Assembly (NCBI GenBank): GCA_902789735.1
Contig: CADAOZ010000001.1
Coordinates: 124,001-188,000 of the forward strand
DNA length: 64,000 bases
From: an uncultured Lachnospiraceae bacterium
GTDB lineage: Bacteria; Bacillota; Clostridia; Lachnospirales; Lachnospiraceae
Reading direction: 5' to 3'
Positions 26,582-35,859 of the stretch are shown here, in pieces (within the stretch, counting starts at the first letter, position 1; each line of letters opens with the position of its first letter). The notes under the pieces were generated by a model, which saw only the letters and a list, made by a program, of their open reading frames with translations, ran no database searches and was not told the origin of the DNA. Made by a program: the position numbers and the translations under genes.

Positions 26582-27946
26582 ATGATCAATATTTCTGAAG
26601 TCAGTGAAACAAATATGATGATCGAGAAGGAAAATCTCGATGTCAGGACCATCACCATGGGCATCAGCCTGCTGGACTGTATCGATACGGATCTGGCCCG
26701 GCTGAAAAAGAATATTTACGAGAAGATTTACGAAAGCGCCAAAGACCTTGTAAAGACGGGCAATGACATCTCCGGCGAGTATGGCATTCCGATCGTAAAC
26801 AAAAGAATATCGGTAACGCCCATCTCCCTGGTCGGGGCCAGCGCCTGCCACTATACCTCTGATTATGTGGAGATCGCCAGGATCCTTGACAAAGCAGCCA
26901 GGGACGTGGGCGTCAATTTTCTGGGCGGTTATTCAGCACTGGTCTCCAAGGGCATGACGCCCTCGGACAAGCTGCTGATCGAGTCGATCCCGGACGCCCT
27001 TGCCTGTACGGAGCTGGTATGCTCCTCGGTCAATGTGGGCTCCACCCGGACCGGTATTGATATGGACGCGGTCCGCCTGATGGGACGGATCGTCCGCAGG
27101 ACCGCCGAGAAGACGGCCGACCGGGATTCCCTGGGCTGCGCCAAGCTGGTCGTCTTCTGCAACGCGCCGGATGACAATCCCTTTATGGCAGGCGCCTTCC
27201 ACGGGGTGACGGAAGCAGACCGGATCCTGAATATCGGCGTCAGCGGCCCCGGCGTTGTCAAGAAAGCCCTTGAGTCTGTCCATGGCAGCAGTTTTGAAGT
27301 CCTTTGTGAGACGGTCAAAAAGACGGCCTTCAAAGTGACCAGAGTCGGCCAGCTGGTGGCCAGAGAAGCGTCCGAAAGGCTGCATGTGCCTTTTGGCATC
27401 ATAGATCTTTCCCTGGCTCCTACGCCGGCCATCGGCGACAGTGTGGCGGATATCCTCTGCGAGATGGGCCTGGAGCATGCCGGTGCCCCCGGCACGACCG
27501 CAGCCCTGGCTCTGCTCAATGACCAGGTCAAAAAGGGCGGCGTAATGGCCTCCTCCTATGTGGGCGGCCTGTCCGGTGCCTTCATTCCCGTCAGTGAGGA
27601 CCAGGGAATGATCGACGCCGTCACAGCCGGTGCCCTGACCCTGGAAAAGCTGGAGGCCATGACCTGTGTATGTTCGGTCGGTCTGGACATGATCGCCGTT
27701 CCCGGCAGGACTTCGGCGGCCACCATCTCAGGCATCATCGCCGACGAGATGGCCATCGGTATGATCAACGGCAAAACAACGGCGGTCCGCCTGATTCCCG
27801 TCATCGGCAAGGATGTGGGGGATACAGTGGAATTCGGCGGCCTTCTGGGCCATGCCCCGGTCATGCCGGTCAATCCTTTCTCCTGTGAGGAGTTCATCAC
27901 CCGGAAAGGACGGATCCCGGCCCCGATCCACAGCTTTAAGAACTGA
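26582..27946 (+). CDS. PFL family protein (UPF0210/DUF711)
   Basis: This 454-residue protein belongs to the UPF0210 family, recognisable from [31 protein letters not shown] and [17 protein letters not shown]. It is structurally related to pyruvate formate-lyase-type barrels, but I see no conserved glycyl-radical loop, and no reaction has been assigned to it. It follows the ACT protein closely, so regulation by a small ligand is plausible. Confidence 0.9.
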   Translation: MINISEVSETNMMIEKENLDVRTITMGISLLDCIDTDLARLKKNIYEKIYESAKDLVKTGNDISGEYGIPIVNKRISVTPISLVGASACHYTSDYVEIARILDKAARDVGVNFLGGYSALVSKGMTPSDKLLIESIPDALACTELVCSSVNVGSTRTGIDMDAVRLMGRIVRRTAEKTADRDSLGCAKLVVFCNAPDDNPFMAGAFHGVTEADRILNIGVSGPGVVKKALESVHGSSFEVLCETVKKTAFKVTRVGQLVAREASERLHVPFGIIDLSLAPTPAIGDSVADILCEMGLEHAGAPGTTAALALLNDQVKKGGVMASSYVGGLSGAFIPVSEDQGMIDAVTAGALTLEKLEAMTCVCSVGLDMIAVPGRTSAATISGIIADEMAIGMINGKTTAVRLIPVIGKDVGDTVEFGGLLGHAPVMPVNPFSCEEFITRKGRIPAPIHSFKN

Positions 27947-28014
27947 TTTGGACGGGATTTGAAAACCAATCTGATATTTTGTTACTTTTTATGGTAAAAG
28001 CGGACGAAAAAACC

Positions 28015-28020
28015 TATAAT
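28015..28020 (+). promoter_or_regulatory. -10 element upstream of the fructokinase gene
   Basis: A perfect TATAAT lies at 28015-28020, 91 bases before the start codon. The hexamer 17 bases upstream (TGGTAA) is a poor -35, so this is only a likely promoter. Confidence 0.4.
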
Positions 28021-28110
28021 GTTAATAACTGAAGGTCTGCCGCCGGCGCTTGGGTACTATTTGTTTTCGGCCGGCAGCATACAGCAAAAAGAAAGGTGGG
28101 TTTACAACAA

Positions 28111-29097
28111 ATGAGCATTGAGAAAACCATTGATGTTACCGCGCTCGGAGAACTTCTGATCGACTTTACGGATAACGGCCTGAGCGACCAGGGCAATCCT
28201 CTTCTGGAGGCAAACCCCGGCGGCGCTCCCTGCAACGTCCTGGCCATGATCGCCAAGAGCGGCAAGAAGGCGGCTTTCATCGGCAAGGTCGGCAATGACA
28301 TGTTCGGCCGTATGCTGAAGAAGAGGACGGAGGCCCAGAATATTGATATGTCCGGCCTTGAACTGGACAATGAAGTCCATACCACGCTGGCTTTCGTTGA
28401 GAAGCTGCCCAACGGCGACAGGGATTTCTCCTTCTATCGTAAGCCCGGCGCGGATATCAATATCAACTGCGATGAGATCGAAGCGCACCGCGATCTGATC
28501 GAAAAGGCGAAGATCTTCCATCTGGGCACCCTGTCCATGACAGATGAACCCGCTGATTCCGCGACCCAGCTGGCCCTGAAGATCGCCAAAGAGGCAGGCT
28601 GCCTGATTTCCTTCGACCCCAACCTGCGTCCTCCGCTCTGGAGCTCCGAGGAAAAGGCAAAGGAAAAGATCCGTTATGGCCTGGAGAGATGCGACATCCT
28701 CAAGATCTCCGATAACGAGATCGAGTTCATGACCGGCGAGACCGATCTGGACAAGGGCATCAAAATGATCATCGACGAGTATAAGATCCCGCTGGTATTC
28801 GCTACATTCGGACCGGACGGCAGCAAAGCCTATTTTAACGGCATCGAGGCATATGAGGAAGGCTTCTCCAACCCCAAGACCATCGAGACCACCGGTGCCG
28901 GCGATACCTTCTGCGCCAGCGCCCTGATCAAAGTCCTGGACAACGGCGGCATCGAAAGCTTCACGGAGGAATATCTGCATGAGCTGCTGACCTTCGCCAA
29001 TGCCGGCGCGTCCCTGGTCACCACCAGAAGAGGCGCCCTGGGCGTCATGCCGACCCTGGAGGAAGTGGCGGAATACAGAAAGAGCTACAACCGCTGA
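28111..29097 (+). CDS. fructokinase-like PfkB family carbohydrate kinase
   Basis: This 328-residue kinase is read from ATG 28111, behind AAAGGTGGG; an in-frame GTG at 28096 lies inside that site. The N-terminal GELLIDFT and PGGAPCNVL segments and the C-terminal PfkB signature TTGAGDTFCAS with its catalytic Asp place it among fructokinases, which phosphorylate fructose to fructose 6-phosphate. ATP is the usual donor. No sugar transporter or hydrolase adjoins it. Other PfkB substrates cannot be excluded. Confidence 0.87.
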   Translation: MSIEKTIDVTALGELLIDFTDNGLSDQGNPLLEANPGGAPCNVLAMIAKSGKKAAFIGKVGNDMFGRMLKKRTEAQNIDMSGLELDNEVHTTLAFVEKLPNGDRDFSFYRKPGADININCDEIEAHRDLIEKAKIFHLGTLSMTDEPADSATQLALKIAKEAGCLISFDPNLRPPLWSSEEKAKEKIRYGLERCDILKISDNEIEFMTGETDLDKGIKMIIDEYKIPLVFATFGPDGSKAYFNGIEAYEEGFSNPKTIETTGAGDTFCASALIKVLDNGGIESFTEEYLHELLTFANAGASLVTTRRGALGVMPTLEEVAEYRKSYNR

Positions 29098-29190
29098 CCG
29101 GAGGCCGCGCCGGAGAGGATTTCCGTTACAGTCCTGTCCGCTGTCGTACCGGCTGCGCGCGGCGTATGATTCCGAAAACAGTGAATGAGC

Positions 29191-29223
29191 AAAAAACCCC
29201 GGAGCGTCTGTTCCGGGGTTTTT
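29191..29223. terminator. rho-independent terminator after the fructokinase gene
   Basis: ACCCCGGA pairs with TCCGGGGT across an eight-base loop, flanked by six A on the left and five T on the right, so it can work in both directions. Confidence 0.88.
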
Positions 29224-29235
29224 GCAGGGGAGAAA

Positions 29236-29263
29236 TGAACCGGGCGTCAGACTTCCCGGTTCA
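29236..29263. repeat. palindromic repeat, copy 1
   Basis: TGAACCGGG and CCCGGTTCA arms flank the centre CGTCAGACTT. A second copy lies five bases downstream and a third, in reverse orientation, at 60595. Confidence 0.8.
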
Positions 29264-29267
29264 AAAA

Positions 29268-29295
29268 TGGACCGGGCGTCAGACTTCCCGGTTCA
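29268..29295. repeat. palindromic repeat, copy 2
   Basis: The sequence matches copy 1 except for one base (TGGACC in place of TGAACC), in the same orientation, between the terminator and tRNA-Gly. Confidence 0.8.
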
Positions 29296-29346
29296 CAAAA
29301 AAAGTGCTGCAAATGGCGGTCTTAAGCCATTCACAGCACTTGATCG

Positions 29347-29417
29347 AGCAGGTAGCGGGAATCGAACCCGTCTCTCCAGCTTGGGAAGCTGGCATACTAC
29401 CGATGTACTATACCTGC
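29347..29417 (-). tRNA. tRNA-Gly (anticodon CCC)
   Basis: The minus strand folds into a 71-nt cloverleaf. The acceptor GCAGGTA pairs with TACCTGC, and the anticodon stem CCAGC/GCTGG encloses TTCCCAA. The T-arm has CGGG TTCGATT CCCG and the discriminator is T. CCA is not encoded. It is the only tRNA on this strand in the window. Confidence 0.95.
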
Positions 29418-29555
29418 ATCTGCAGGGCTTATTATAGTAGATTCCGAAAAAGATTGCAAGATTTTGTTGCGGAGGAAAAAAGGCCCAAAAAAGGGACTCA
29501 GTTATGAAAATTCTATAAAGTACGTTTATGACTGGATTTTTTTCATAAATCTTTC

Positions 29556-29561
29556 TATAAT
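29556..29561 (+). promoter_or_regulatory. -10 element upstream of the OpgB-like gene, followed by a small dyad
   Basis: TATAAT at 29556-29561 lies 69 bases before the start codon, but no good -35 is visible. A 7-bp perfect inverted repeat, TCGCACA with TGTGCGA, follows at about 29571-29588 in the leader. Confidence 0.4.
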
Positions 29562-29629
29562 GCATATGATTCGCACATGACTGTGCGATCGGAGGATGAA
29601 AAAGATCAATTTGAAAAGGAAACCTACAA

Positions 29630-32068
29630 TTGAAAAATTCTGAAGCAAGCAGAGAAACACAAAAGACCGCTTCAGCAGAACAAAAAGAGAAGAAGAGCCG
29701 GCCTGCGGCCAAAGCCCGCAGGAAGAAAAAGACCCCCCGTATACTTATTTGGATCGGAATGCTGTTTTCGATCCTTCTTGTTGTGTCCGGAGTTCTGCTC
29801 GTAGCCCTGGCCAGGTGGGTCTTTGCCACCTGGAACGGTCTGAAGATGGACGAAGTTATCTATCACATAAACGCGCCCATAGAAGGAACCGGCGGTGATA
29901 TGATCGCCTCCGGTATTGTCAACTGCGTCATACCTGCGGGACTGGCCGGTCTTTTCTATACCGCCGCCCTCCTGATGTACAGAAAGCGCAGACGGGTCCG
30001 GAAATACCTGGTCCGGCTGGGCGCGGTCTGCGGCGCCCTGATGATTGTCCTGACCATGATCTTTTCATGGAACCGGCTGGACATGGGAACTTATATTTCC
30101 AATGAACTCAACGCTTCCTCCTTTATTGAGGACCACTACGCGGATCCCGCCAAAGTAAGCATTACCTTCCCGGAAAAGAAAAGGAACGTGATCTATATTT
30201 ATCTGGAGTCCATGGAAATGACCTATTCCGACGCCATGAACGGAGGCGCCTTTAACCGGAATGTGATTCCGGAACTGACCGCCCTGGGCGAGGCCAATGA
30301 GGACTTTTCAGGCTCTGATCCCCTTTTGAACGGGGCGGATGTCCTGCCCGGATCCACTTATACCATGGCAGCCATGTTCACCCAGACGACAGGACTGCCC
30401 CTGAAGGTGGACCTGTCGGATACTTTTACAGACGCCAGAGGATCCTTTAACAAAATGAATACACAGGATTCCTTCTTTTCCGGCGTGACGTCCCTGGGGG
30501 ATATCCTGAAAAAGGAAGGCTATAACCAGGTCTTCATGCTGGGTTCCAACGCCACCTTCGGCGGCAGACGGCTGTATTTTAGCCAGCACGGGGACTACGA
30601 GATCGATGATTATGAATGGGCCATTGAACAGGGACTGATCCCGGAGAATTATTATGTGTTCTGGGGATATGAGGATGCAAAGCTGTTCTCCTATGCCAAA
30701 GACAGGCTGGTGGATCTGGCCGCCCAGGACAAGCCTTTCAATTTTACCATGCTGACGGTCGATACCCATTTTGAAGACGGCTATTACTGCGATCTGTGCA
30801 CGGACAGCTTCCGGGGCAACCAGTACGCCAATGTCATGGCCTGTTCCAGCAGACAGGTGGCGGATTTCGTCAACTGGGTCAAGGAACAGGATTTCTATGA
30901 GGATACCACCATCATTATTGCGGGGGACCACCTGACCATGGATACGGACTTCTGTCAGAATGTCGGTGAGAACTACGACAGAAGGACCTTTAATGTATGG
31001 ATCAACCCGGCCGCGGAACCGGCGGATCCGGACCGCAAACGCAGCTACAGCACCCTGGACTGCTTCCCGACGACCCTGGCTGCCATGGGATGTCAGATCG
31101 AGGGTGACCGTCTGGGACTGGGAACAAACCTCTTTTCAGCGGAAGACACCCTGATGGAGCAGTACGGCTATGAGGAACTGTCGGATGAGATGAGCCGGAA
31201 ATCGGAGTTCATGGACAAACTGGCGGATCTGGACCTTTACAGTGAGGAACTGGCGGATGCCCAGGGTCTGTCGCCTTCCGCATCTCTGGCCATCGCGGAG
31301 ATCGATGATGAGGCTGAGTCCTGCGCGGTCGCCGTCAACAATATTGACAATGTGTTTGAGAAGATCAAAAGCGTGGAGATCGACGCCTGGGACTTCCAGC
31401 ATCCCGACAGGATCACAACGACAGAACTCCATGAAGCGGAAGAAGGCGTTTACAGAGGCTCCATTGATCTGAAAGACCTGAACTTCAAGAACGCCGAGCT
31501 GCGGGTGTATATCGTCGGCAAGTCCGGTATCCGCTATGAAGCGGCGGAGATGACCGGCGACCTGACGCTGAAGACCAACAATATTTATAAATATCTGTAC
31601 AAGCTGTCCCAGAACCGTCAGTATACAATATTTGTCACCATCCGGGATGACGGTACCAGGATGCTGGATGAGAATATCATGACGGGGCTTCATAATCTGG
31701 GCCTGAGCCGGAACCTGGAGGGCCATTACAGATGGAGCTACTACGGCATCATTACCCCGCAGGAGATCATTGAGGATCTGAGTATGGAGGAGATCGGTGA
31801 CAGCGGCACAATGTCGGACGGGGTCTCCTACAGTATCCTTTCCCAGGGCGGTCTGTCCGGCGCGGGCGGCGGAGCCGGCAGATATCTGACCTGTTCCGTC
31901 AAGATCGACGGCGTAGAGTATGCGGTCCAGCGGATCGGCCTGAACTTTGTCGTTTATGATACGGATGCCCACAGAGTCGTGGATTCCGTAGAATTTAATA
32001 CCTATGATGGTCTGGGCGCCCTCCGGATCGATATTTCCAACGAGGCCATGGGCATTGAAGAGGAATAA
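29630..32068 (+). CDS. phosphoglycerol transferase / LTA-synthase-like sulfatase (OpgB-like) with long C-terminal extension
   Basis: This 812-residue membrane protein starts at TTG 29630, with AAAAGGA eight bases upstream. A basic cytoplasmic tail is followed by three membrane helices up to about residue 155. The alkaline-phosphatase/sulfatase-fold domain then has the metal-binding VIYIYLESMEMTYSD, the nucleophile segment PGSTYTMAAM, which resembles OpgB/MdoB more than LtaS, and GDHLTMD. About 280 residues beyond the catalytic domain, rich in beta-type sequence, are unassigned and would lie outside the cell. The protein probably transfers phosphoglycerol or a related group to an envelope glycan. 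A second sulfatase of this superfamily is at 58752. Confidence 0.85.
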   Translation: MKNSEASRETQKTASAEQKEKKSRPAAKARRKKKTPRILIWIGMLFSILLVVSGVLLVALARWVFATWNGLKMDEVIYHINAPIEGTGGDMIASGIVNCVIPAGLAGLFYTAALLMYRKRRRVRKYLVRLGAVCGALMIVLTMIFSWNRLDMGTYISNELNASSFIEDHYADPAKVSITFPEKKRNVIYIYLESMEMTYSDAMNGGAFNRNVIPELTALGEANEDFSGSDPLLNGADVLPGSTYTMAAMFTQTTGLPLKVDLSDTFTDARGSFNKMNTQDSFFSGVTSLGDILKKEGYNQVFMLGSNATFGGRRLYFSQHGDYEIDDYEWAIEQGLIPENYYVFWGYEDAKLFSYAKDRLVDLAAQDKPFNFTMLTVDTHFEDGYYCDLCTDSFRGNQYANVMACSSRQVADFVNWVKEQDFYEDTTIIIAGDHLTMDTDFCQNVGENYDRRTFNVWINPAAEPADPDRKRSYSTLDCFPTTLAAMGCQIEGDRLGLGTNLFSAEDTLMEQYGYEELSDEMSRKSEFMDKLADLDLYSEELADAQGLSPSASLAIAEIDDEAESCAVAVNNIDNVFEKIKSVEIDAWDFQHPDRITTTELHEAEEGVYRGSIDLKDLNFKNAELRVYIVGKSGIRYEAAEMTGDLTLKTNNIYKYLYKLSQNRQYTIFVTIRDDGTRMLDENIMTGLHNLGLSRNLEGHYRWSYYGIITPQEIIEDLSMEEIGDSGTMSDGVSYSILSQGGLSGAGGGAGRYLTCSVKIDGVEYAVQRIGLNFVVYDTDAHRVVDSVEFNTYDGLGALRIDISNEAMGIEEE

Positions 32069-32136
32069 GAGGCCGGCAGCCATGCTGCGGGCATACCGCT
32101 GCGCAGAGATTCCTCAGTGAAAGGGAAAGAAACGTC

Positions 32137-33156
32137 ATGACAGATATTTACGGTACACTGGGGCCTTCCTGCGCCAGTGTGGAGACACTGACGCAGATGT
32201 TCGGGGCCGGCATGACCGGTATCCGCATTAATTTATCCCACGCAGGCCTGCGGGCCAGCGGCGACAGAATCTCCATGATCCACGAGGCGGCCCGACGGGC
32301 CTGCGTCCGCCCTAAAATCCTGATGGACATGCAGGGACCGGAACTGCGGATCGGAGTTATGGCGCAGCCGGTCGAAATGACCGAAGGAGAAAGGGTGACT
32401 TTCGGGAAAGAAGGGACCGGGCTGATCCCGCTGCCTTCCATCGTACTGGAGGCCCTGACGCCCGGCCGGGAAGTCCTGCTGGATGACGGCCGGATCCTTG
32501 CGGTCATCGTGTCAGGGGACGGCAGCAGGGCGGAAGCGGAGGTCCTGCGCGGCGGACTGCTGCAGAGCCGCAAGAGCATCGCTGTCCACGGGGCCGGTAT
32601 CTGTCCCCCTACCATGACAGAGGCGGATCTTAGTAATATACGGGACGCGGCGGAATTCGGTATCACAGGGATCATGCAGCCTTTTGTCAGGAGCCGGCAG
32701 GATCTGATTGAAGTACGGCAGGCGCTGCAGGAGAACGGGGCGGCCTGCCTGGAGCTGGTCGCCAAGATCGAGAACCGGCAGGGCCTGGGCCGGCTGCCTG
32801 AGCTTCTGAAAGAGGCGGATTCGGTCTGCATCGCCAGAGGCGACCTGGGTAATGATATGGATCTGTGGAAACTGCCTGCCGCCCAGAAGGAAATCAGCCG
32901 CCAGTGCCTGGAGGCCGGAATTCCTTTCATGGTGGCGACCCAGATGCTCTTTACCATGACCAGCAGCGCGGTACCGACCAGGGCCGAGGTGTCGGATATC
33001 TTCAATACCGTGGCCGACGGCGCTTCCGGCGTCATGGTCACCGGGGAAACCGCGGTGGGTTCCTATCCGGTGGATGTCATCCGCTACCTTGCCAATACGG
33101 CGGCGGCCGGGGAGGCCTTCCGGGAAGGCGGCTTTGATGCCATGGGCCTGCTGTAA
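32137..33156 (+). CDS. short pyruvate-kinase-like protein lacking the C-terminal domain
   Basis: This 339-residue protein matches the pyruvate kinase barrel. It has YGTLGPSCAS, RINLSHAG, the small B domain (about residues 70-150), VAKIENRQGL with the catalytic Lys, IARGDLG for metal binding, MVATQML, and TGETAVGSYPV. Bacterial pyruvate kinases are about 470-590 residues and end in an allosteric alpha/beta domain; this one stops after the barrel. The open frame is intact, so it is a naturally short paralogue, not a broken gene. It may be a non-allosteric pyruvate kinase or act on another enolpyruvate-type substrate. It lies 68 bases after the OpgB-like gene. Confidence 0.82.
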   Translation: MTDIYGTLGPSCASVETLTQMFGAGMTGIRINLSHAGLRASGDRISMIHEAARRACVRPKILMDMQGPELRIGVMAQPVEMTEGERVTFGKEGTGLIPLPSIVLEALTPGREVLLDDGRILAVIVSGDGSRAEAEVLRGGLLQSRKSIAVHGAGICPPTMTEADLSNIRDAAEFGITGIMQPFVRSRQDLIEVRQALQENGAACLELVAKIENRQGLGRLPELLKEADSVCIARGDLGNDMDLWKLPAAQKEISRQCLEAGIPFMVATQMLFTMTSSAVPTRAEVSDIFNTVADGASGVMVTGETAVGSYPVDVIRYLANTAAAGEAFREGGFDAMGLL

Positions 33157-33367
33157 CGGGCGCCTGCCCTGAAAAAAAGCTTTTCCCGGCCTGCCGGTTC
33201 GGATACTATGATAATCAGAGGCCGGCTGCGCATGCAGACTGTCCGGATACGCAGCGGACAGGCGTATGGAACGGTACGGATGCATAGGGCCGTGAAATAA
33301 AACGGTACAGAATGAGAATGATCCGGCAAGCAGACTGATCTGCGGACGGGAAGAAGAGGAGGCAGAC

Positions 33368-33817
33368 ATGAGGTGTCCCTATTGCGGCGGTGAAAATACC
33401 AGAGTGATTGATTCACGGCCGGTCGAAGAAGATAATTCCATCCGGAGGCGCAGGGTCTGCGACGGCTGCAGCAGGCGCTTTACCACCTATGAAAAGATTG
33501 AGACCATTCCCATGGTCGTCATCAAAAAAGACAATAACCGGGAGACCTATGACCGCAGTAAGATCGAGAGCGGCATTCTGCGGGCCTGCCACAAACGTCC
33601 GGTCAGCATGAACCAGATCCGCAGGACCGTGGATGAGATCGAAGCGGAGATCTATGAACGGACCGAAAAAGAGATCCCCAGCAAGGATATCGGGGAAATG
33701 GTCATGCGCAAAGTCCATGACCTGGATCCGGTCGCCTATGTGCGCTTTGCGTCCGTCTACCGGGAGTTCAAGGACGTGGAGACCTTTATGGAGGAACTGC
33801 GCAAAGTCCTGAGCTGA
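33368..33817 (+). CDS. nrdR: transcriptional repressor NrdR
   Basis: NrdR senses ATP/dATP and represses ribonucleotide reductase genes. The 149-residue protein has the N-terminal zinc ribbon (CPYCGGENTRVIDSRP, then CDGCSRRFTTYE) and the following ATP-cone domain (VIKKDNNRETYDRSKIESGI). The length matches the family. No ribonucleotide reductase gene is in the window, so its targets are elsewhere. Confidence 0.97.
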   Translation: MRCPYCGGENTRVIDSRPVEEDNSIRRRRVCDGCSRRFTTYEKIETIPMVVIKKDNNRETYDRSKIESGILRACHKRPVSMNQIRRTVDEIEAEIYERTEKEIPSKDIGEMVMRKVHDLDPVAYVRFASVYREFKDVETFMEELRKVLS

Positions 33818-33882
33818 CGGGGCAGACCCTGCTGACCGGAGCGGGCCCTTCTGCGGCCTTTCGTGCAATTCACTGAAAAGGG

Positions 33883-33911
33883 TTGAAAAATACGGTCAGG
33901 CATTGTAAAAT
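33883..33911 (+). promoter_or_regulatory. efp promoter
   Basis: TTGAAA at 33883-33888 and TAAAAT at 33906-33911 are 17 bases apart, about 40 bases before the start codon. Confidence 0.7.
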
Positions 33912-33952
33912 TATTAAGTATTTTACGCGATATTATCAGGAGGTATTATGAT

Positions 33953-34510
33953 ATGATTTCAGCCAGTGATTTCAGAAATGGCATTACAATCGAAAAGGAT
34001 GGTTCTGTTCTGGAGATCGTTGAATTCCAGCATGTTAAGCCCGGCAAAGGCGCGGCGTTTGTAAGAACCAAACTTAAAGATATCATCAATGGCGGCGTTA
34101 CAGAGACCACTTTCCGTCCCACCGAGAAATTCCCGCAGGCCAGGATCGACAGGAAAGAATACTGCTATCTGTACGCGGATGGCGACCTGTATACCTTCAT
34201 GGATAATGAGACCTATGACCAGATCACGCTGGGCAAGGACATTATCGGTGACGGCATGAAGTTCGTCAAAGAGAACGATATCGTTAAGATCCAGTCCTAT
34301 AACAACAATCCTTTCGCTATTGAGCCTCCTATGTTCGTAGAACTCGAGGTCACAGAGACCGAGCCCGGCTTCAAGGGCAACACAGCGACCGGCGCGACCA
34401 AACCTGCTATTGTTGAGACAGGCGCACAGGTCAATGTTCCTCTGTTTGTCAATATCGGCGACAAGATCAAGATCGATACCAGATCAGGCGAATATCTCTC
34501 CAGAGTATAA
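33953..34510 (+). CDS. efp: elongation factor P
   Basis: EF-P relieves ribosome stalling at polyproline. The 185-residue protein has the standard three-domain length and the loop KPGKGAAFV, with the lysine that is modified in many species. CAGGAGG precedes the start; ATG 33953 is used because an ATG at 33948 meets a stop after two codons. The gene has its own promoter and terminator. Confidence 0.97.
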   Translation: MISASDFRNGITIEKDGSVLEIVEFQHVKPGKGAAFVRTKLKDIINGGVTETTFRPTEKFPQARIDRKEYCYLYADGDLYTFMDNETYDQITLGKDIIGDGMKFVKENDIVKIQSYNNNPFAIEPPMFVELEVTETEPGFKGNTATGATKPAIVETGAQVNVPLFVNIGDKIKIDTRSGEYLSRV

Positions 34511-34548
34511 GCCGGGACGGATACAGACCGGTAATTTCTGAATGAAAG

Positions 34549-34584
34549 AAAGACAATGGGTTTTGCGGCTCATTGTCTTTTTTT
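34549..34584 (+). terminator. rho-independent terminator of efp
   Basis: AAAGACAATG pairs with CATTGTCTTT around a 12-base loop and is followed by a T run. Confidence 0.85.
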
Positions 34585-34617
34585 ATTTGGATTTTTATTT
34601 GGAGGAATTACATTTTG

Positions 34618-35529
34618 ATGAAACAAGAAAATGATCAGTTATCCAGAGAAGCCTTCTATGGAAGCCTGCGGGAGGAGCTCCTGGTCCGGTGTCCTGTCGG
34701 GATGGAGATCTCTTTCCAGACGATCACCAAGAATAACGATATCCGCCTGCACGGCTGCCTGCTGCGCAGGAATGAGAGCCATATAGCCCCCACCCTCTAT
34801 ATGGAGAATTTCTATGACCTGTATAAGGACGGCATGTCTGTCGGGGAGACGGCCGATGCCATGCTGAAGATCTGTGTCAACAGTCTCGACGATGTCCGGG
34901 AATTTGAATTTGCTCCGGAAGACTGGGAAAGCGTCCGTAAAATGATCGGCATGAAGGTCCTGGGCTATGAAAGAAACCCGGAACTGCTGCAGCGGGTGCC
35001 TTATATCCGCTATGAGGATCTGGCGGTCGTATTTATATTTGTCCTGAAAGAAGCCGGTATTACCGGCGGCGTCGCGGTCATCACCAGCGAGCTGAGCGGG
35101 CTCTGGGGCATTTCGGCAGAGGAGCTCTTTGCGCAGGCCCGGCAGTCGGCCCCTGTCCTTCTGGAACCGGTGGTCAGCAACATACGCAATATGATCGGGG
35201 ACTGTCCGGAAGAGGTGGAGGAGATCATTGATGATCCGGAAAACGCCGTGGATATGTATATCCTGACCAACAAAAGCCAGACATACGGAGCTTCGGCTCT
35301 TTTTTATCCCGGGCTTCTGGAAAAGATCACCGATTACCTGGGCGGCGGATTTTATATCCTGCCCAGTTCGGTCCATGAAGTCATCCTGATCCCGGAAGCG
35401 GCCGGGGAGCCTGACGCCCTGCGCAGGATGGTGCAGGAGGTCAACCGCTGCGAAGTGCCCGAGGATATGATCCTCAGCGATAATGTATATTATTATGATC
35501 CGGAGGAAAAGCAGTTCAGGATCGTCTGA
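34618..35529 (+). CDS. DUF5688 family protein
   Basis: This 303-residue protein is read from ATG 34618, with GGAGGA 11 bases upstream; a TTG at 34615 is equally possible. It has no signal peptide or membrane helix. The pattern (an early IRLHGCLLRRNESHIAPTLYMENFY strand region, KVLGYERNPELLQRVPYIRYEDLAVVF in the middle, and a C-terminal segment NVYYYDPEEKQF) matches the DUF5688 proteins that occur, often in several copies, in Lachnospiraceae. No function is known. Confidence 0.8.
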   Translation: MKQENDQLSREAFYGSLREELLVRCPVGMEISFQTITKNNDIRLHGCLLRRNESHIAPTLYMENFYDLYKDGMSVGETADAMLKICVNSLDDVREFEFAPEDWESVRKMIGMKVLGYERNPELLQRVPYIRYEDLAVVFIFVLKEAGITGGVAVITSELSGLWGISAEELFAQARQSAPVLLEPVVSNIRNMIGDCPEEVEEIIDDPENAVDMYILTNKSQTYGASALFYPGLLEKITDYLGGGFYILPSSVHEVILIPEAAGEPDALRRMVQEVNRCEVPEDMILSDNVYYYDPEEKQFRIV

Positions 35530-35542
35530 AACTGTCAGGCCG

Positions 35543-35574
35543 GCCCTGCCTGTCGGAAAGCCGTCAGGCAGGGC
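35543..35574 (+). terminator. hairpin after the DUF5688 gene
   Basis: GCCCTGCCTG pairs perfectly with CAGGCAGGGC across a 12-base loop. Only a short T-rich stretch follows, so termination is uncertain. Confidence 0.5.
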
Positions 35575-35593
35575 TCTGTCCAAAATTCCATAC

Positions 35594-35622
35594 TGGACAA
35601 GCAGGAGCTCTTGTGGTAATAT
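35594..35622 (+). promoter_or_regulatory. promoter of tRNA-Arg
   Basis: TGGACA at 35594-35599 and TAATAT at 35617-35622 are 17 bases apart, 28 bases before the tRNA. Confidence 0.7.
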
Positions 35623-35650
35623 ATTTTTGCTGTTCAGAGACAGCAGATAA

Positions 35651-35722
35651 GCACCCGTAGTCTAATGGATAGAACGAAGGCCTCCGACGCCTTTAATGCA
35701 GGTTCGATTCCTGTCGGGTGTA
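35651..35722 (+). tRNA. tRNA-Arg (anticodon CCG)
   Basis: A 72-nt cloverleaf has acceptor GCACCCG with CGGGTGT, anticodon stem AAGGC/GCCTT around CTCCGAC, and a T-loop TTCGATT. The discriminator is A and CCA is not encoded. It reads the CGG codon. Confidence 0.95.
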
Positions 35723-35859
35723 CTACGCAGGCAGTGCTTACAGAGCACTGCCTTATTTGTTTATATGCACGGACATTTCCAGTGCTGTGTTCAAAAAAGA
35801 GCCGATCCGCCGGTCTGCGCCCGGAGGACGGCGGGATTCCAGGACCGGAGGATATGATC

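Noticed and set aside
29596..29643. 16-codon lysine-rich open frame overlapping the TTG start of the OpgB-like gene
   Set aside because: GGAGG directly abuts its ATG with no spacer, so initiation would be poor. I cannot support it as a leader peptide, although the overlap is suggestive.
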